DNA of 64,000 nt from Azorinus chamasolen (taxonomy: Eukaryota > Mollusca > Bivalvia > Cardiida > Solecurtidae), in contig OY755240.1 of assembly GCA_963576725.1 (NCBI GenBank), positions 34,886,163-34,950,162 of the forward strand. Reading direction: 5' to 3'. This document shows, in pieces, positions 1-11,224 of this stretch. The notes beneath the pieces are model-generated. The model had not been told where the DNA came from. It searched no databases and saw only the letters and a program-made list of their open reading frames with translations. Both the position numbers and the translations under genes were made by a program. Every line of letters starts with the position of its first letter. Position 1 is the stretch's first letter.

Positions 1-914
1 AAAGCCTGAATCCGTGTGTATGTGTTACCCCTGATGCCATAAAAATCAAGTTTAAGGAGGAGTCTTCTATGGTCTACTACATCAAAGGCTTTGCTGAAAT
101 CCATGATAGCTACATCCACTTGAACACGTTTGATGGATTGAGTAAGTTCATGTAAGAAAGGTACTAATTGCGTTTCGCATGATCTGCGTGATCGAAAGCC
201 ATGTTGGTTGTCAACAAGTATGTTGTGAGAATCAAGGTGATCAAGAGTGTTACTGACTACAATGTGTTCAAGTAGTTTGCAAGCAATACATGTCAAGGAA
301 ATTGGTCTATAATTACTGGCCTTAAATTTCTCACCCTTTTTAAACAATGGTGTGACATTTGCCTGATTCCACTCTGATGGTACTTGTCCAGAAGTAAGTG
401 AATTGTTGAAGATAAGAGTTAGAATGGGAGCGATTTCTTTTGCGCATTCTTTGAGGACCCTAGGTTTTATATTATCAGGACCTGCTGGCTTGTGCTGTTT
501 TAAGTTTCCGAGCAATTTGCAAACTCCACTTTCGGTGACCTGTATGTCATGCATGTTTGGGAAGAGACTTTGACCAAGGTCTGGGAGAGAGTCACTGTCT
601 GGTTTTGTAAATACTGATGAAAATTGGCGGTTGAGAATATTGGCCTTATCAGATGGTTTTGTTCTTAATATACCCTCCTCTCTAAGAGGTGCTACCCCAG
701 ACGAATCTTTTTTCATGCTTTTAATAAAACTCCGAAACCTTTTTTTGGTGCCTTGTTTTTCTTCGGAAGTGTCACATACAATGTTGTTTACATAATCCCA
801 ATAATCTGATCTTATTTTCTTCTGAATGAGAGCTTTGAGTTGTTTAATTTTAGGAAATGTGTTATTTTCACCTTTCTTAAATTTGGAGTAGAGCCTGTCT
901 CTTTTTCTGATCAT
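1..914 (-). CDS. Non-LTR retrotransposon reverse transcriptase (partial, intact frame)
   Basis: Reading the minus strand from an ATG at 914-912 gives an uninterrupted frame of 304 codons that runs off the window start. It carries the RT landmarks of Jockey/CR1-type LINEs in order: an N-terminal basic region, then PDNIKPRVLKEC, SEWNQANVTPLFKKG, NYRPISLTC, NQHGFRSRRSCETQLV and, close to the window edge, the catalytic block DFSKAFDVVDHRRLL (first aspartate). The YxDD box and the upstream endonuclease are not visible; the former would lie beyond position 1. An in-frame stop sits immediately upstream of the ATG, at the junction with the 34-bp satellite, so this copy is probably 5'-truncated and the ATG is not a native start. 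The intact frame suggests a fairly young insertion. The RT identification is firm; the clade assignment is inference. Confidence 0.93.
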   Translation of the reverse strand, partial: MIRKRDRLYSKFKKGENNTFPKIKQLKALIQKKIRSDYWDYVNNIVCDTSEEKQGTKKRFRSFIKSMKKDSSGVAPLREEGILRTKPSDKANILNRQFSSVFTKPDSDSLPDLGQSLFPNMHDIQVTESGVCKLLGNLKQHKPAGPDNIKPRVLKECAKEIAPILTLIFNNSLTSGQVPSEWNQANVTPLFKKGEKFKASNYRPISLTCIACKLLEHIVVSNTLDHLDSHNILVDNQHGFRSRRSCETQLVPFLHELTQSIKRVQVDVAIMDFSKAFDVVDHRRLLLKLDFYGIRGNTYTRIQA

Positions 915-2835
915 TCAATGGTTTCTGCATTCAATGGTTTCTGTCGACCAGCTATATCGTGCATTCAATGGTTTCTATCGTCCAGCTATATCGTGCATTC
1001 AATGGTTTCTGTCGACAAGCTATATCGTGCATTCAATGGTTTCTGTCGACAAGCTGTATCGTGCATTCAATGGTTTCTATCGTCCAGCTACATCGTGCTT
1101 TCAATGGTTATATCGTTCATTGAATGGTTTCTGTCGACAAGCCATATTGTGCATTCAATGGTTTCTATCGTCCAGCTATATCGTGCATTCAATGGTTTCT
1201 GTCGTCCAGCTATATCGTGCATTCAATGGTTTCTGTCGACAAACTATATCGTGCATTCAATGGTTTCTATCGTCCACCTATATTGTGCATTCAATGGTTT
1301 CTATCGTCCAGTTATATCGTGCATTCAATGGTTTCTGCCGACAAGCTATATCGTGCATTCAATGGTTTCTATCGTCCAGCTATATCGTGCATTCAATGGT
1401 TTCTGTCGACAAGCTATATCGTGCATTCAATGGTTTCTATCGACCAACTATATCGTGCATTCAATGGTTTCTATCGACCAGTTATATCGTGAATTCAAGG
1501 GTTTCTGTCGACAAGCCATATCGTACATTCAATGGTTTCTGTCGACAAGCTATATCGTGCATTGAATGGTTTCTGTCGACAAGCCATATTGTGCATTCAA
1601 TGGTTTCTATCGACCAGTTATATCGTGAATTCAATGGTTTCTGTCGACAAGCTATATTGTGCATTCAATGGTTTCTGTCGACAAGCCATATTGTGCATTC
1701 AATGGTTTCTATCGACCAGTTATATCGTGAATTCAATGGTTTCTGTCGACAAGCTATATTGTGCATTCAATGGTTTCTGTCGACAAGCTATATCGTACAT
1801 TCAATGGTTTCTATCGACCAGCTATATCTTGCATTCAATGGTTTCTATCGACCAGCTATATCGTGCATTCAATGGTTTCTATCGACCAGTTATATCGTGC
1901 ATTCAATGGTTTCTGTCGAGAAGCTATATTGTGCATTCAATTGTTTCTGTCGACTAGCTATATGGTGCATTCAATGGTTTCTATCGATCAGCTATATCGT
2001 GCATTCAATGGTTTCTGTCGTCCAGCTATATCGTGCATTCAATGGTTTCTGTCGACAAACTATATCGTGCATTCAATGGTTTCTATCGTCCAGCTATATT
2101 GTGCATTCAATGGTTTCGATCGTCCAGCTATATCGTGCATTCAATGGTTTCTGCCTACAAGCTATATCGTGCATTCAATGGTTTCTATCGTCCAGCTATA
2201 TCGTGCATTCAATGGTTTCTGTCGACAAGCTATATCGTGCATTCAATGGTTTCTATCGACCAACTATATCGTGCATTCAATGGTTTCTATCGACCAGTTA
2301 TATCGTGAATTCAAGGGTTTCTGTCGACAAGCCATATCGTACATTCAATGGTTTCTGTCGACAAGCTATATCGTGCATTGAATGGTTTCTGTCGACAAGC
2401 CATATTGTGCATTCAATGGTTTCTATCGACCAGTTATATCGTGAATTCAATGGTTTCTGTCGACAAGCTATATTGTGCATTCAATGGTTTCTGTCGACAA
2501 GCTATATCGTGCATTCAATGGTTTCTATCGACCAGCTATATCTTGCATTCAATGGTTTCTATCGACCAGCTATATCGTGCATTCAATGGTTTCTATCGAC
2601 CAGTTATATCGTGCATTCAATGGTTTCTGTCGAGAAGCTATATTGTGCATTCAATGGTTTCTGTCGACTAGCTATATGGTGCATTCAATGGTTTCTATCG
2701 ATCAGCTATATCGTGCATTCAATGGTTTCTATCGACCAGCTATATATAGTGCATTCAATGGTTTCTATCGACCAGCAATATCGTGCATTCAATGGTTTCT
2801 GTCGACCAGTTAAATCTTGCAATAAATGGCTTCTT
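912..2835. repeat. 34-bp satellite array with higher-order structure
   Basis: About 56 copies of a 34-bp unit of the form GCATTCAATGGTTTCTGTCG + ACCAGCTATATCGT. Most variation is GTCGAC/ATCGTC/ATCGAC in the middle. Because 34 is not a multiple of 3 and the unit lacks stops in the three forward phases, overlapping forward frames stay open. The longest (934-3024) merely reads a 34-residue cycle. A block from about 1321 reappears 816 bp later (24 units) with the same rare variants, and the second copy has lost three units. The array begins at the truncated end of the RT at 914. No protein is inferred. Confidence 0.97.
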
Positions 2836-3129
2836 GCACTTGCATCTAGTGTGACGTTACAATTGAGTGTAAATGCAGTCAGACAGTTATATACATGTTG
2901 TTGTTGTTATCGATCCGTCAGCTATACATTGTATACAGCAGGGTCGTTTTTCTATAGGTTCGACAGTTGTTGTGTTGAACGTTTCAACTATATGGAGATG
3001 GTGCCTTTACTTGCCAAACTGTGATACTTCCAATGCTAACGACGGGTTTGTTGTGACCGGGGATCCAACCCGCTATCTCAAATTTCGGAAGCTACTGAAT
3101 CGATTGAGAGCCAATTTTACTGAAGTTAG
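2836..3129. other. Unique spacer between two arrays
   Basis: Non-repetitive sequence of about 290 bp joining the 34-bp satellite to the AGT-type array. I see no gene, RNA or transposon end in it. It ends with an in-frame TAG at 3127-3129, just before the serine frame of the next array opens. Confidence 0.6.
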
Positions 3130-4482
3130 GACAACGTTTGCGGTAGCAGTAAGAGTAGTAGAAGAGGTTGTAGTAATTGTAGCGGCAGTACTGGAAGTAG
3201 TTCTAGGTTTAGTATTAGTAGCAGTAGCAGTCGTAGTGGTACTAGTATTAGTAGCAGTCGTAGTGGTACTATTAGTATTAGTAGCAGTAGCAGTCGTAGT
3301 GGTACTAGTATTAGTAACAGTAGCAGTCGTAGTGGTGTTAGTATTAGTAACAGTAGCACTCGTGGTGGTACTATTAGTATTAGTAGCAGTCGTAGTGGTA
3401 CTAGTATTAGTAGCAGTCGTAGTGGTACTTTTAGTATTAGTAGCAGTAGCAGTCGTAGTGGTACTAGTATTAGTAACAGTAGCAGTCGTAGTGGTACTAG
3501 TATTAGTAACAGTAGCAGTCGTGGTGGTACTAGTAGTATAAGTAACAGTAGCAGTCATAGTGGTACTAGTATTAGTAACAGTAGCAGTCGTAGTGGTACT
3601 AGTATTAGTAACAGTAGCAGTCATGGTGGTACTAGTAGTATAAGTAACAGTAGCAGTCATAGTGGTACTAGTAGTATTAGTAGCAGTAGCAGTCGTAGTG
3701 GTATTAGTAGCAGTAGCAGTCGTAGTGGTACTAGTATTAGTAGCAGTAGCAGTCGTATTGGTACTAGTAGTATTCGAAACAGTAGCAGTCGTGGTGGTAC
3801 TAGTATTAGTAACAGTAGCAGTCGTAGTGGTACTAGTATTAGTAACAGTAGCAGTCGTAGTGGTACTAGTATTAACAACAGTAGCAGTCGTAGTGGCACT
3901 ATTAGTAGTAGTAACAGTAGCAGTCATAGTGGTACTAGTATTAATAACAGTAGCAGTTGTAGTGGTACTAGTATTAATAACAGTAGCAGTCGTGGTGGTA
4001 CTAGTATTAATAACAGTAGCAGTTGTAGTGGTACTAGTATTAATAACAGTAGCAGTCGTAGTGGTACTAGTATTAATAACAGTAGCAGTCGTAGTGGCAC
4101 TATTAGTATTAGTAACAGTAGCAGTCGTAGTGGTACTAGTAGTATTAGTAACAGTAGCAGTTGTAGTGGTACTAGTATTAGTAACAGTAGCAGTCGTGGT
4201 GGTACTAGTAGTATTAGTAGCAGTTGTAGTGGTACTATTAGTATTAGTAACAGAAGCAGTCGTAGTCGTACTAGTAGTATTAGTAGCAGTAACAGTCGTA
4301 GTGGTACTTGTAGTATTAGTAACAGTAGCAGTCGTAGTGGCACTAGTATTAGTAACAGTAGCAGTCGTAGTGGTACTAGTAGTACTAGTAACAGTACCAG
4401 TCGTAGTGGTACTCGTATTAGTAACAGTAGATGTCGTAGTGATACTAGTATAAGTAGCAGTAGAAGTCGTAGGTGGTACTAG
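3130..4482 (+). other. Serine-rich open frame without start codon (450 codons)
   Basis: Within the array, the AGT phase is open from the TAG at 3127 to a TAG at 4480-4482. It starts with a less repetitive Gly/Ser/Cys segment (GSSKSSRRGCSNCSG) and then settles into SISNSSSRSGT cycles. No ATG is present. The frame is ended by a single extra G at about 4472 (AGGTGG instead of AGTGG), after which the repeat continues in another phase. A low-complexity exon is possible, but a non-coding satellite explains it equally well. Confidence 0.45.
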
Positions 4483-6074
4483 TAGTATTAGTAGAAGTAG
4501 CAATCGTAGTGGTTCTAGTATTAGTAACAGTAGCAGTCGTAGTGGCACTATAATTAGTAGCAGTAGCAGTCGTAGTGGTACTAGTAGTATTAGTAACAGT
4601 AGCAGTCGTAGTGGTACTAGTAGTATTAGTAACAGTAGCAGTTGTAGTGGTACTAGTAGTATAAGCAGCAGTCTTAGTGGTATTAGTATTAGTAACAGTA
4701 TCAGTCGTAGTGGCACTAATATTAGTAGCAGTAGCAGTCGTAGTGGTACTAGTAGTATTAGGAACAGTAGCAGTCGTAGTGGTACTAGTATTAGTAACAG
4801 TAGCAGTCGTAGTGGTACTAGTATAAGTAGCAGTAGCAGTCGTAGTGGTACTAGTAGTATTAGTAACAGTAGCAGTCGTAGTGGTACTAGTAGTATTAGT
4901 AACAGTAGCAGTCGTAGTGGTACTAGTAGTATTAGTAACAGTAGCAGTCGTAGTGGCACTAGTAGTATTAGTAACAGTAGCAGTCGTAGTGGTACTAGTA
5001 TTAGTAGCAGTAACAGTCGTAGTGGTACTAGTATAAGTAGCAGTAGCAGTCAGTGGTGGTACTAGTAGTATTATTAGCAGTAGCAGTCGTAGTGGTACTA
5101 GTATTAGTAACAGTAGCAGTCGTAGTGGCACTAGTATTAGTAGCAGTAGCAGTCGTAGTGGTACTAGTAGTATTAGTAACAGTAGCAGTCGTAGTGGTAC
5201 TAGTAGTATTAGTAACATTAGCAGTCGTAGTGGTACTAGTAGTATTAGTAACAGTAGCAGTCGTAGTGGTACTGCACATGTAGTATTATTAGTAACAGTA
5301 GCAGTTGTAGTGGTACTAGTAGTATTAGTAGCAGTAGCAATCGTAGTGGCACTAGTAGTATTAGTAACAGTAGCAGTCGTAGTGGTACTAGTAGTATTAG
5401 TAACAGTAGCAGTCGTAGTGGTACTGCACATGTAGTATTATTAGTAACAGTAGCAGTTGTAGTGGTACTAGTAGTATCAGTAGCAGTAGTACTCGTAGTG
5501 GCACTAGTAGTATTAGTAACTGTAGCAGTCGTAGTGGTACTACACATGTAGTAGTATTAGTAACTGTAGCAGTCGTAGTGGTACTACACATGTAGTATTA
5601 TTAGTAACAGTAGCAGTCGTAGTGGTACTACACATGTAGTATTATTAGTAACAGTAGCAGTTGTAGTGGTACTAGTAGTAGCAGTAGCAGTCGTAGTGGC
5701 ACTAGTATTAGTAACAGTAGCAGTCGTAGTGGCACTAGTATTAGTAACAGTAGCAGTCGTGGTGGCACTAGTATAAGTAACAGTAGCAGTCGTAGTGGCA
5801 CTAGTATTAGTAGCAGTAGCAGTCGTGATGGCACTAGTATTAGTAACAGTAGCAGTCGTAGTGGTACTAGTATTAGTAACAGTAGCAGTCGTAGTGGCAC
5901 TATTAGTATTAGTAACAGTAGCAGTCGTAGTGGTACTAGTAGTATTAGTAACAGTAGCAGTCGTAGTGGCACTATTAGTATTAGTAACAGTAGCAGTCGT
6001 TGTGGTACTAGTAGTAGTAACAGTAGCAGTTGTAGTAGTAGTACTAGTAGTAGTAGTAGTAGTAGTTGTAGTAG

Positions 6075-6076
<2 letters not shown>

Positions 6077-6107
<31 letters not shown>

Positions 6108-6108
6108 C

Positions 6109-6194
<86 letters not shown>
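6077..6194. repeat. (GATA)n microsatellite, LINE 3' tail
   Basis: About 29 GATA repeats with one GATC interruption. On the minus strand this is (TATC)n directly following an AATAAA, the way many invertebrate LINEs end in a short tandem tail. Confidence 0.9.
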
Positions 6195-6195
<1 letters not shown>

Positions 6196-6475
6196 TTATT
6201 TAGCATCTAGAATTGCATATAATTTACAAGATATTAATACATAAAAATGACATATTCATAAATATTGTACAATAAAAAATTGTAATGATTTCCATATAAA
6301 TATTTAAATATTACATAGAAGCAATTTTTAATCAGTTATATTGAAATATTACAGTAGTGTAAGATGATATAATGTGTTAAAATGATGATGATAAAAAATA
6401 AATCTAAGTTGACTTTGATCATGACTTGGAAGAGTATGCCGAAGCTGGGAAAGCCCAGAATAGTCCGAAAACTGT
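6195..6475 (-). mobile_element. LINE 3'-end fragment, copy 1
   Basis: On the minus strand, a 280-bp AT-rich segment runs from about 6475 to an AATAAA and then into the (TATC)n tail. It is repeated almost identically at 9284 and 10418. The composition, polyadenylation-like signal and microsatellite tail fit a LINE 3' untranslated region. The family is not identified, and identity with the RT at 1-914 cannot be tested because that 3' end is outside the window. Confidence 0.6.
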
Positions 6476-9163
6476 AGCAGTAGTAGTGGCACTAGTAGTA
6501 TTAGTAACAGTAGCAGTCGTATTGGTACTAGAATTAATAACAGTAGCAGTTGTAGTGGCACTATTAGTATTGGTAGCAGTAGCAGTCGTGGTGGTACTAG
6601 TATTAGTAACAGTAGCAGTCGTAGTGGTACTAGTATTAGTAACAGTAGCAGTCGTGGTGGTACTAGTATTAGTAACAGTAGCAGTCGTAGTGGTACTAGT
6701 AGTATTAGTAACAGAAGCAATCGTAGTGGTACTAGTATTAGTAGCAGTAGCGGTCGTAGTGGCACTAGTATTAGTAGCAGTAACAGTCGTAGTGGTACTA
6801 GTAGTATTAGTAACAGTAGCAGTCGTAGTGGTACTATTATTAGTAACAGTAGCAGTCGTAGTGGTACTAGTAGTATTAGTAGCAGTCGTAGTCGTACTAG
6901 TAGTATTAGTAACAGTAGCAGTCGTAGTGGTACTAGTATTAGTAACAGTAGCAGTCGTAGTGGTACTAGTATTAGTAGCAGTAGCAGTCGTAGTGGCACT
7001 AGTATTAGTAGCAGTAGCAGTCGTAGTGGTACTAGTAGTATTAGTAACAGTAGCAGTCATAGTGGTACTAGTATTAGTAACAGTAGCAGTCGTAGTGGTA
7101 CTAGTAGTATTAGTAGCAGTCGTAGTGGTACTAGTAGTATTAGTAACAGTAGCAGTCGTAGTGGTACTAGTATTAGTAACAGTAGCAGTCGTAGTGGTAC
7201 TAGTATTAATAACAGTAGCAGTCGTAGTGGCACTATTAGTATTAGTAACAGTAGCAGTCGTAGTGGTACTAGTAGTATTAGTAACAGTAGCAGTTGTAGT
7301 GGTACTAGTATTAGTAACAGTAGCAGTCGTGGTGGTACTAGTAGTATTAGTAGCAGTTGTAGTGGTACTATTAGTATTAGTAACAGAAGCAGTCGTAGTC
7401 GTACTAGTAGTATTAGTAGCAGTAACAGTCGTAGTGGTACTTGTAGTATTAGTAACAGTAGCAGTCGTAGTGGCACTAGTATTAGTAACAGTAGCAGTCG
7501 TAGTGGTACTAGTAGTACTAGTAACAGTACCAGTCGTAGTGGTACTCGTATTAGTAACAGTAGATGTCGTAGTGATACTAGTATAAGTAGCAGTAGAAGT
7601 CGTAGGTGGTACTAGTAGTATTAGTAGAAGTAGCAATCGTAGTGGTTCTAGTATTAGTAGCAGTAGCAGTCGTAGTGGCACTATAATTAGTAGCAGTAGC
7701 AGTCGTAGTGGTACTAGTAGTATTAGTAACAGTAGCAGTCGTAGTGGTACTAGTAGTATTAGTAACAGTAGCAGTTGTAGTGGTACTAGTAGTATAAGCA
7801 GCAGTCTTAGTGGTATTAGTATTAGTAACAGTATCAGTCGTAGTGGCACTAATATTAGTAGCAGTAGCAGTCGTAGTGGTACTAGTAGTATTAGGAACAG
7901 TAGCAGTCGTAGTGGTACTAGTATTAGTAACAGAAGCAGTCGTAGTGGTACTAGTATAAGTAGCAGTAGCAGTCGTAGTGGTACTAGTAGTATTAGTAAC
8001 AGCAGCAGTCGTAGTGGTACTAGTAGTATTAGTAACAGTAGCAGTCGTAGTGGTACTAGTAGTATTAGTAACAGTAGCAGTCGTAGTGGCACTAGTAGTA
8101 TTAGTAACAGTAGCAGTCGTAGTGGTACTAGTATTAGTAGCAGTAACAGTCGTAGTGGTACTAGTATAAGTAGCAGTAGCAGTCAGTGGTGGTACTAGTA
8201 GTATTATTAGCAGTAGCAGTCGTAGTGGTACTAGTATTAGTAACAGTAGCAGTCGTAGTGGCACTAGTATTAGTAGCAGTAGCAGTCGTAGTGGTACTAG
8301 TAGTATTAGTAACAGTAGCAGTCGTAGTGGTACTAGTAGTATTAGTAACATTAGCAGTCGTAGTGGTACTAGTAGTATTAGTAACAGTAGCAGTCGTAGT
8401 GGTACTACACATGTAGTATTATTAGTAACAGTAGCAGTTGTAGTGGTACTAGTAGTATTAGTAGCAGTAGCAATCGTAGTGGCACTAGTAGTATTAGTAA
8501 CAGTAGCAGTCGTAGTGGTACTAGTAGTATTAGTAACAGTAGCAGTCGTAGTGGTACTGCACATGTAGTATTATTAGTAACAGTAGCAGTTGTAGTGGTA
8601 CTAGTAGTATCAGTAGCAGTAGTACTCGTAGTGGCACTAGTAGTATTAGTAACTGTAGCAGTCGTAGTGGTACTACACATGTAGTATTATTAGTAACAGT
8701 AGCAGTCGTAGTGGTACTACACATGTAGTATTATTAGTAACAGTAGCAGTTGTAGTGGTACTAGTAGTAGCAGTAGCAGTCGTAGTGGCACTAGTATTAG
8801 TAACAGTAGCAGTCGTAGTGGCACTAGTATTAGTAACAGTAGCAGTCGTGGTGGCACTAGTATAAGTAACAGTAGCAGTCGTAGTGGCACTAGTATTAGT
8901 AGCAGTAGCAGTCGTGATGGCACTAGTATTAGTAACAGTAGCAGTCGTAGTGGTACTAGTATTAGTAACAGTAGCAGTCGTAGTGGCACTATTAGTATTA
9001 GTAACAGTAGCAGTCGTAGTGGTACTAGTAGTATTAGTAACAGTAGCAGTCGTAGTGGCACTATTAGTATTAGTAACAGTAGCAGTCGTTGTGGTACTAG
9101 TAGTAGTAACAGTAGCAGTTGTAGTAGTAGTACTAGTAGTAGTAGTAGTAGTAGTTGTAGTAG

Positions 9164-9165
<2 letters not shown>

Positions 9166-9200
<35 letters not shown>

Positions 9201-9201
9201 C

Positions 9202-9283
<82 letters not shown>
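9166..9283. repeat. (GATA)n microsatellite, second copy
   Basis: Counterpart of the GATA tract at 6077, carried along by the 3.1-kb duplication; it has the same internal GATC variant. Confidence 0.9.
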
Positions 9284-9284
<1 letters not shown>

Positions 9285-9564
9285 TTATTTAGCATCTAGA
9301 ATTGCATATAATTTACAAGATATTAATACATAAAAATGACATATTCATAAATATTGTACAATAAAAAATTGTAATGATTTCCATATAAATATTTAAATAT
9401 TACATAGAAGCAATTTTTAATCAGTTATATTGAAATATTACAGTAGTGTAAGATGATATAATGTGTTAAAATGATGATGATAAAAAATAAATCTAAGTTG
9501 ACTTTGATCATGACTTGGAAGAGTATGCCGAAGCTGGGAAAGCCCAGAATAGTCCGAAAACTGT
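9284..9564 (-). mobile_element. LINE 3'-end fragment, copy 2
   Basis: Duplicate of 6195-6475 at an offset of 3,089 bp, essentially identical. It belongs to the segmental duplication and is not an independent insertion. Confidence 0.6.
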
Positions 9565-10337
9565 AGCAGTAGTAGTGGCACTAGTAGTATTAGTAACAGT
9601 AGCAGTCGTATTGGTACTAGAATTAATAACAGTAGCAGTTGTAGTGGCACTATTAGTATTGGTAGCAGTAGCAGTCGTGGTGGTACTAGTATTAGTAACA
9701 GTAGCAGTCGTAGTGGTACTAGTATTAGTAACAGTAGCAGTCGTGGTGGTACTAGTATTAGTAACAGTAGCAGTCGTAGTGGTACTAGTAGTATTAGTAA
9801 CAGAAGCAATCGTAGTGGTACTAGTATTAGTAGCAGTAGCGGTCGTAGTGGCACTAGTATTAGTAGCAGTAACAGTCGTAGTGGTACTAGTAGTATTAGT
9901 AACAGTAGCAGTCGTAGTGGTACTATTATTAGTAACAGTAGCAGTCGTAGTGGTACTAGTAGTATTAGTAGCAGTCGTAGTCGTACTAGTAGTATTAGTA
10001 ACAGTAGCAGTCGTAGTGGTACTAGTATTAGTAACAGTAGCAGTCGTAGTGGTACTAGTATTAGTAGCAGTAGCAGTCGTAGTGGCACTAGTATTAGTAG
10101 CAGTAGCAGTCGTAGTGGTACTAGTAGTATTAGTAACAGTAGCAGTCATAGTGGTACTAGTATTAGTAACAGTAGCAGTCGTAGTGGTACTAGTAGTATT
10201 AGTAGCAGTCGTAGTGGTACTAGTAGTATTAGTAACAGTAGCAGTCGTAGTGGTACTAGTATTAGTAACAGTAGCAGTCGTAGTGGTACTAGTATTAGTA
10301 ACAGTAACAGTTGTAGTGATACTACTACAATTACTAC

Positions 10338-10384
<47 letters not shown>

Positions 10385-10417
10385 GTAGTAGTAGTAGTAG
10401 TAGTAGATAGATATATT

Positions 10418-10720
10418 TATTTAGCATCTAAAATTGCATACAATTTACAAGATATTAATACATAAAAATGACATATTTAAAAATATTGTACAATGAAAAA
10501 TTGTAATGATTTCCATATAAATATTTAAATATTACATAGAAGCAATTTTGAATCAGTTATATTGAAATATTACAGTAGTGTAGCTCGACCCAATAAGATG
10601 ATATAATGTGTTAAAATGATGATGATAAAAAATAAATCTAAGTTGACTTTGATCATGACTTGGAAGAGTATGCCGATACTGGGAAGGCCCAGAAAAGTCC
10701 GAAAACTTATTTCCACTGGG
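10418..10720 (-). mobile_element. LINE 3'-end fragment, copy 3 (longer, diverged)
   Basis: Third copy of the island, with a 12-bp insertion (CTCGACCCAATA near 10584) and extra sequence at the far end. Its tail on the minus strand is TATATCTATC followed by a pure (ACT)n run at 10331-10407, not a long (TATC)n. More diverged from copies 1 and 2 than they are from each other. Confidence 0.6.
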
Positions 10721-10940
10721 GTCCCGAAATTAGAAGAGAATACTTAAAATATATCTATGGTTCAATTGAAAAATAAAATTTATTTGAAATAAAGAATGGT
10801 GGTTTTCAAATATTACAAAACGCCTATTTTATGGCATTTGGTCAATATAAGTATTAATATAGTTTAAAATCAGGTATGAACATCTAATACTGTTCCAGGT
10901 AAAACTTTTTATTTTATTTTTTGAACTTTTTGTGTTTTTA
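10721..10940. other. AT-rich spacer inside the array
   Basis: About 220 bp of non-repetitive AT-rich DNA with a T-run near 10950, separating the third LINE island from the last block of the array. No feature recognised. Confidence 0.5.
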
Positions 10941-11224
10941 TAGCAGTAGTTTTTTTTTTATAGTAGCAGTCATAGTGGTACTATTATTAGTAATAGTAGC
11001 AGTCGTAGTGGTACTAGTATTAGTAGCAGTCATAGTGGTACTATTAGTATTAGTAGCAGTAGCAGTCGTAGTGGTACTAGTATTAGTAACAGTAGCAGTC
11101 GTAGTGGTACTAGTATTAGTAACAGTAGCAGTCATAGTGGTACTATTAGTATTAGTAGCAGTAGCAGCCGTAGTGGTACTAGTAGTATTAGTAGCAGTAG
11201 CAGTCGTAGTGGTACTAGTATTAG

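Larger units (their letters stand above)
3924..10145. repeat. 3.1-kb tandem segmental duplication inside the array
   Basis: Segment about 3924-7056 is repeated at about 7057-10145. The offset is 3,133 bp in the first part and 3,089 bp after a 44-bp deletion near 8685, visible as a missing ACACATGTAGTAGTATTAG-type unit. A third, partial copy starts at about 10146. Only scattered substitutions separate the copies (for example CAGTAGCAG versus CAGAAGCAG near 7930), so the duplication is recent, or is an assembly artefact of a hard repeat. Confidence 0.85.

Noticed and set aside
934..3024. 696-residue open frame (and overlapping frames)
   Set aside because: It is the 34-bp satellite read through three phases; it has no domain and continues by chance into unique sequence.
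3073..4959. Leu-rich and Thr-rich minus-strand frames resembling low-complexity antifreeze- or mucin-like proteins
   Set aside because: Composition comes from the complement of the AGT triplet repeat. Leu-rich and Thr-rich blocks alternate only because of single-base shifts.
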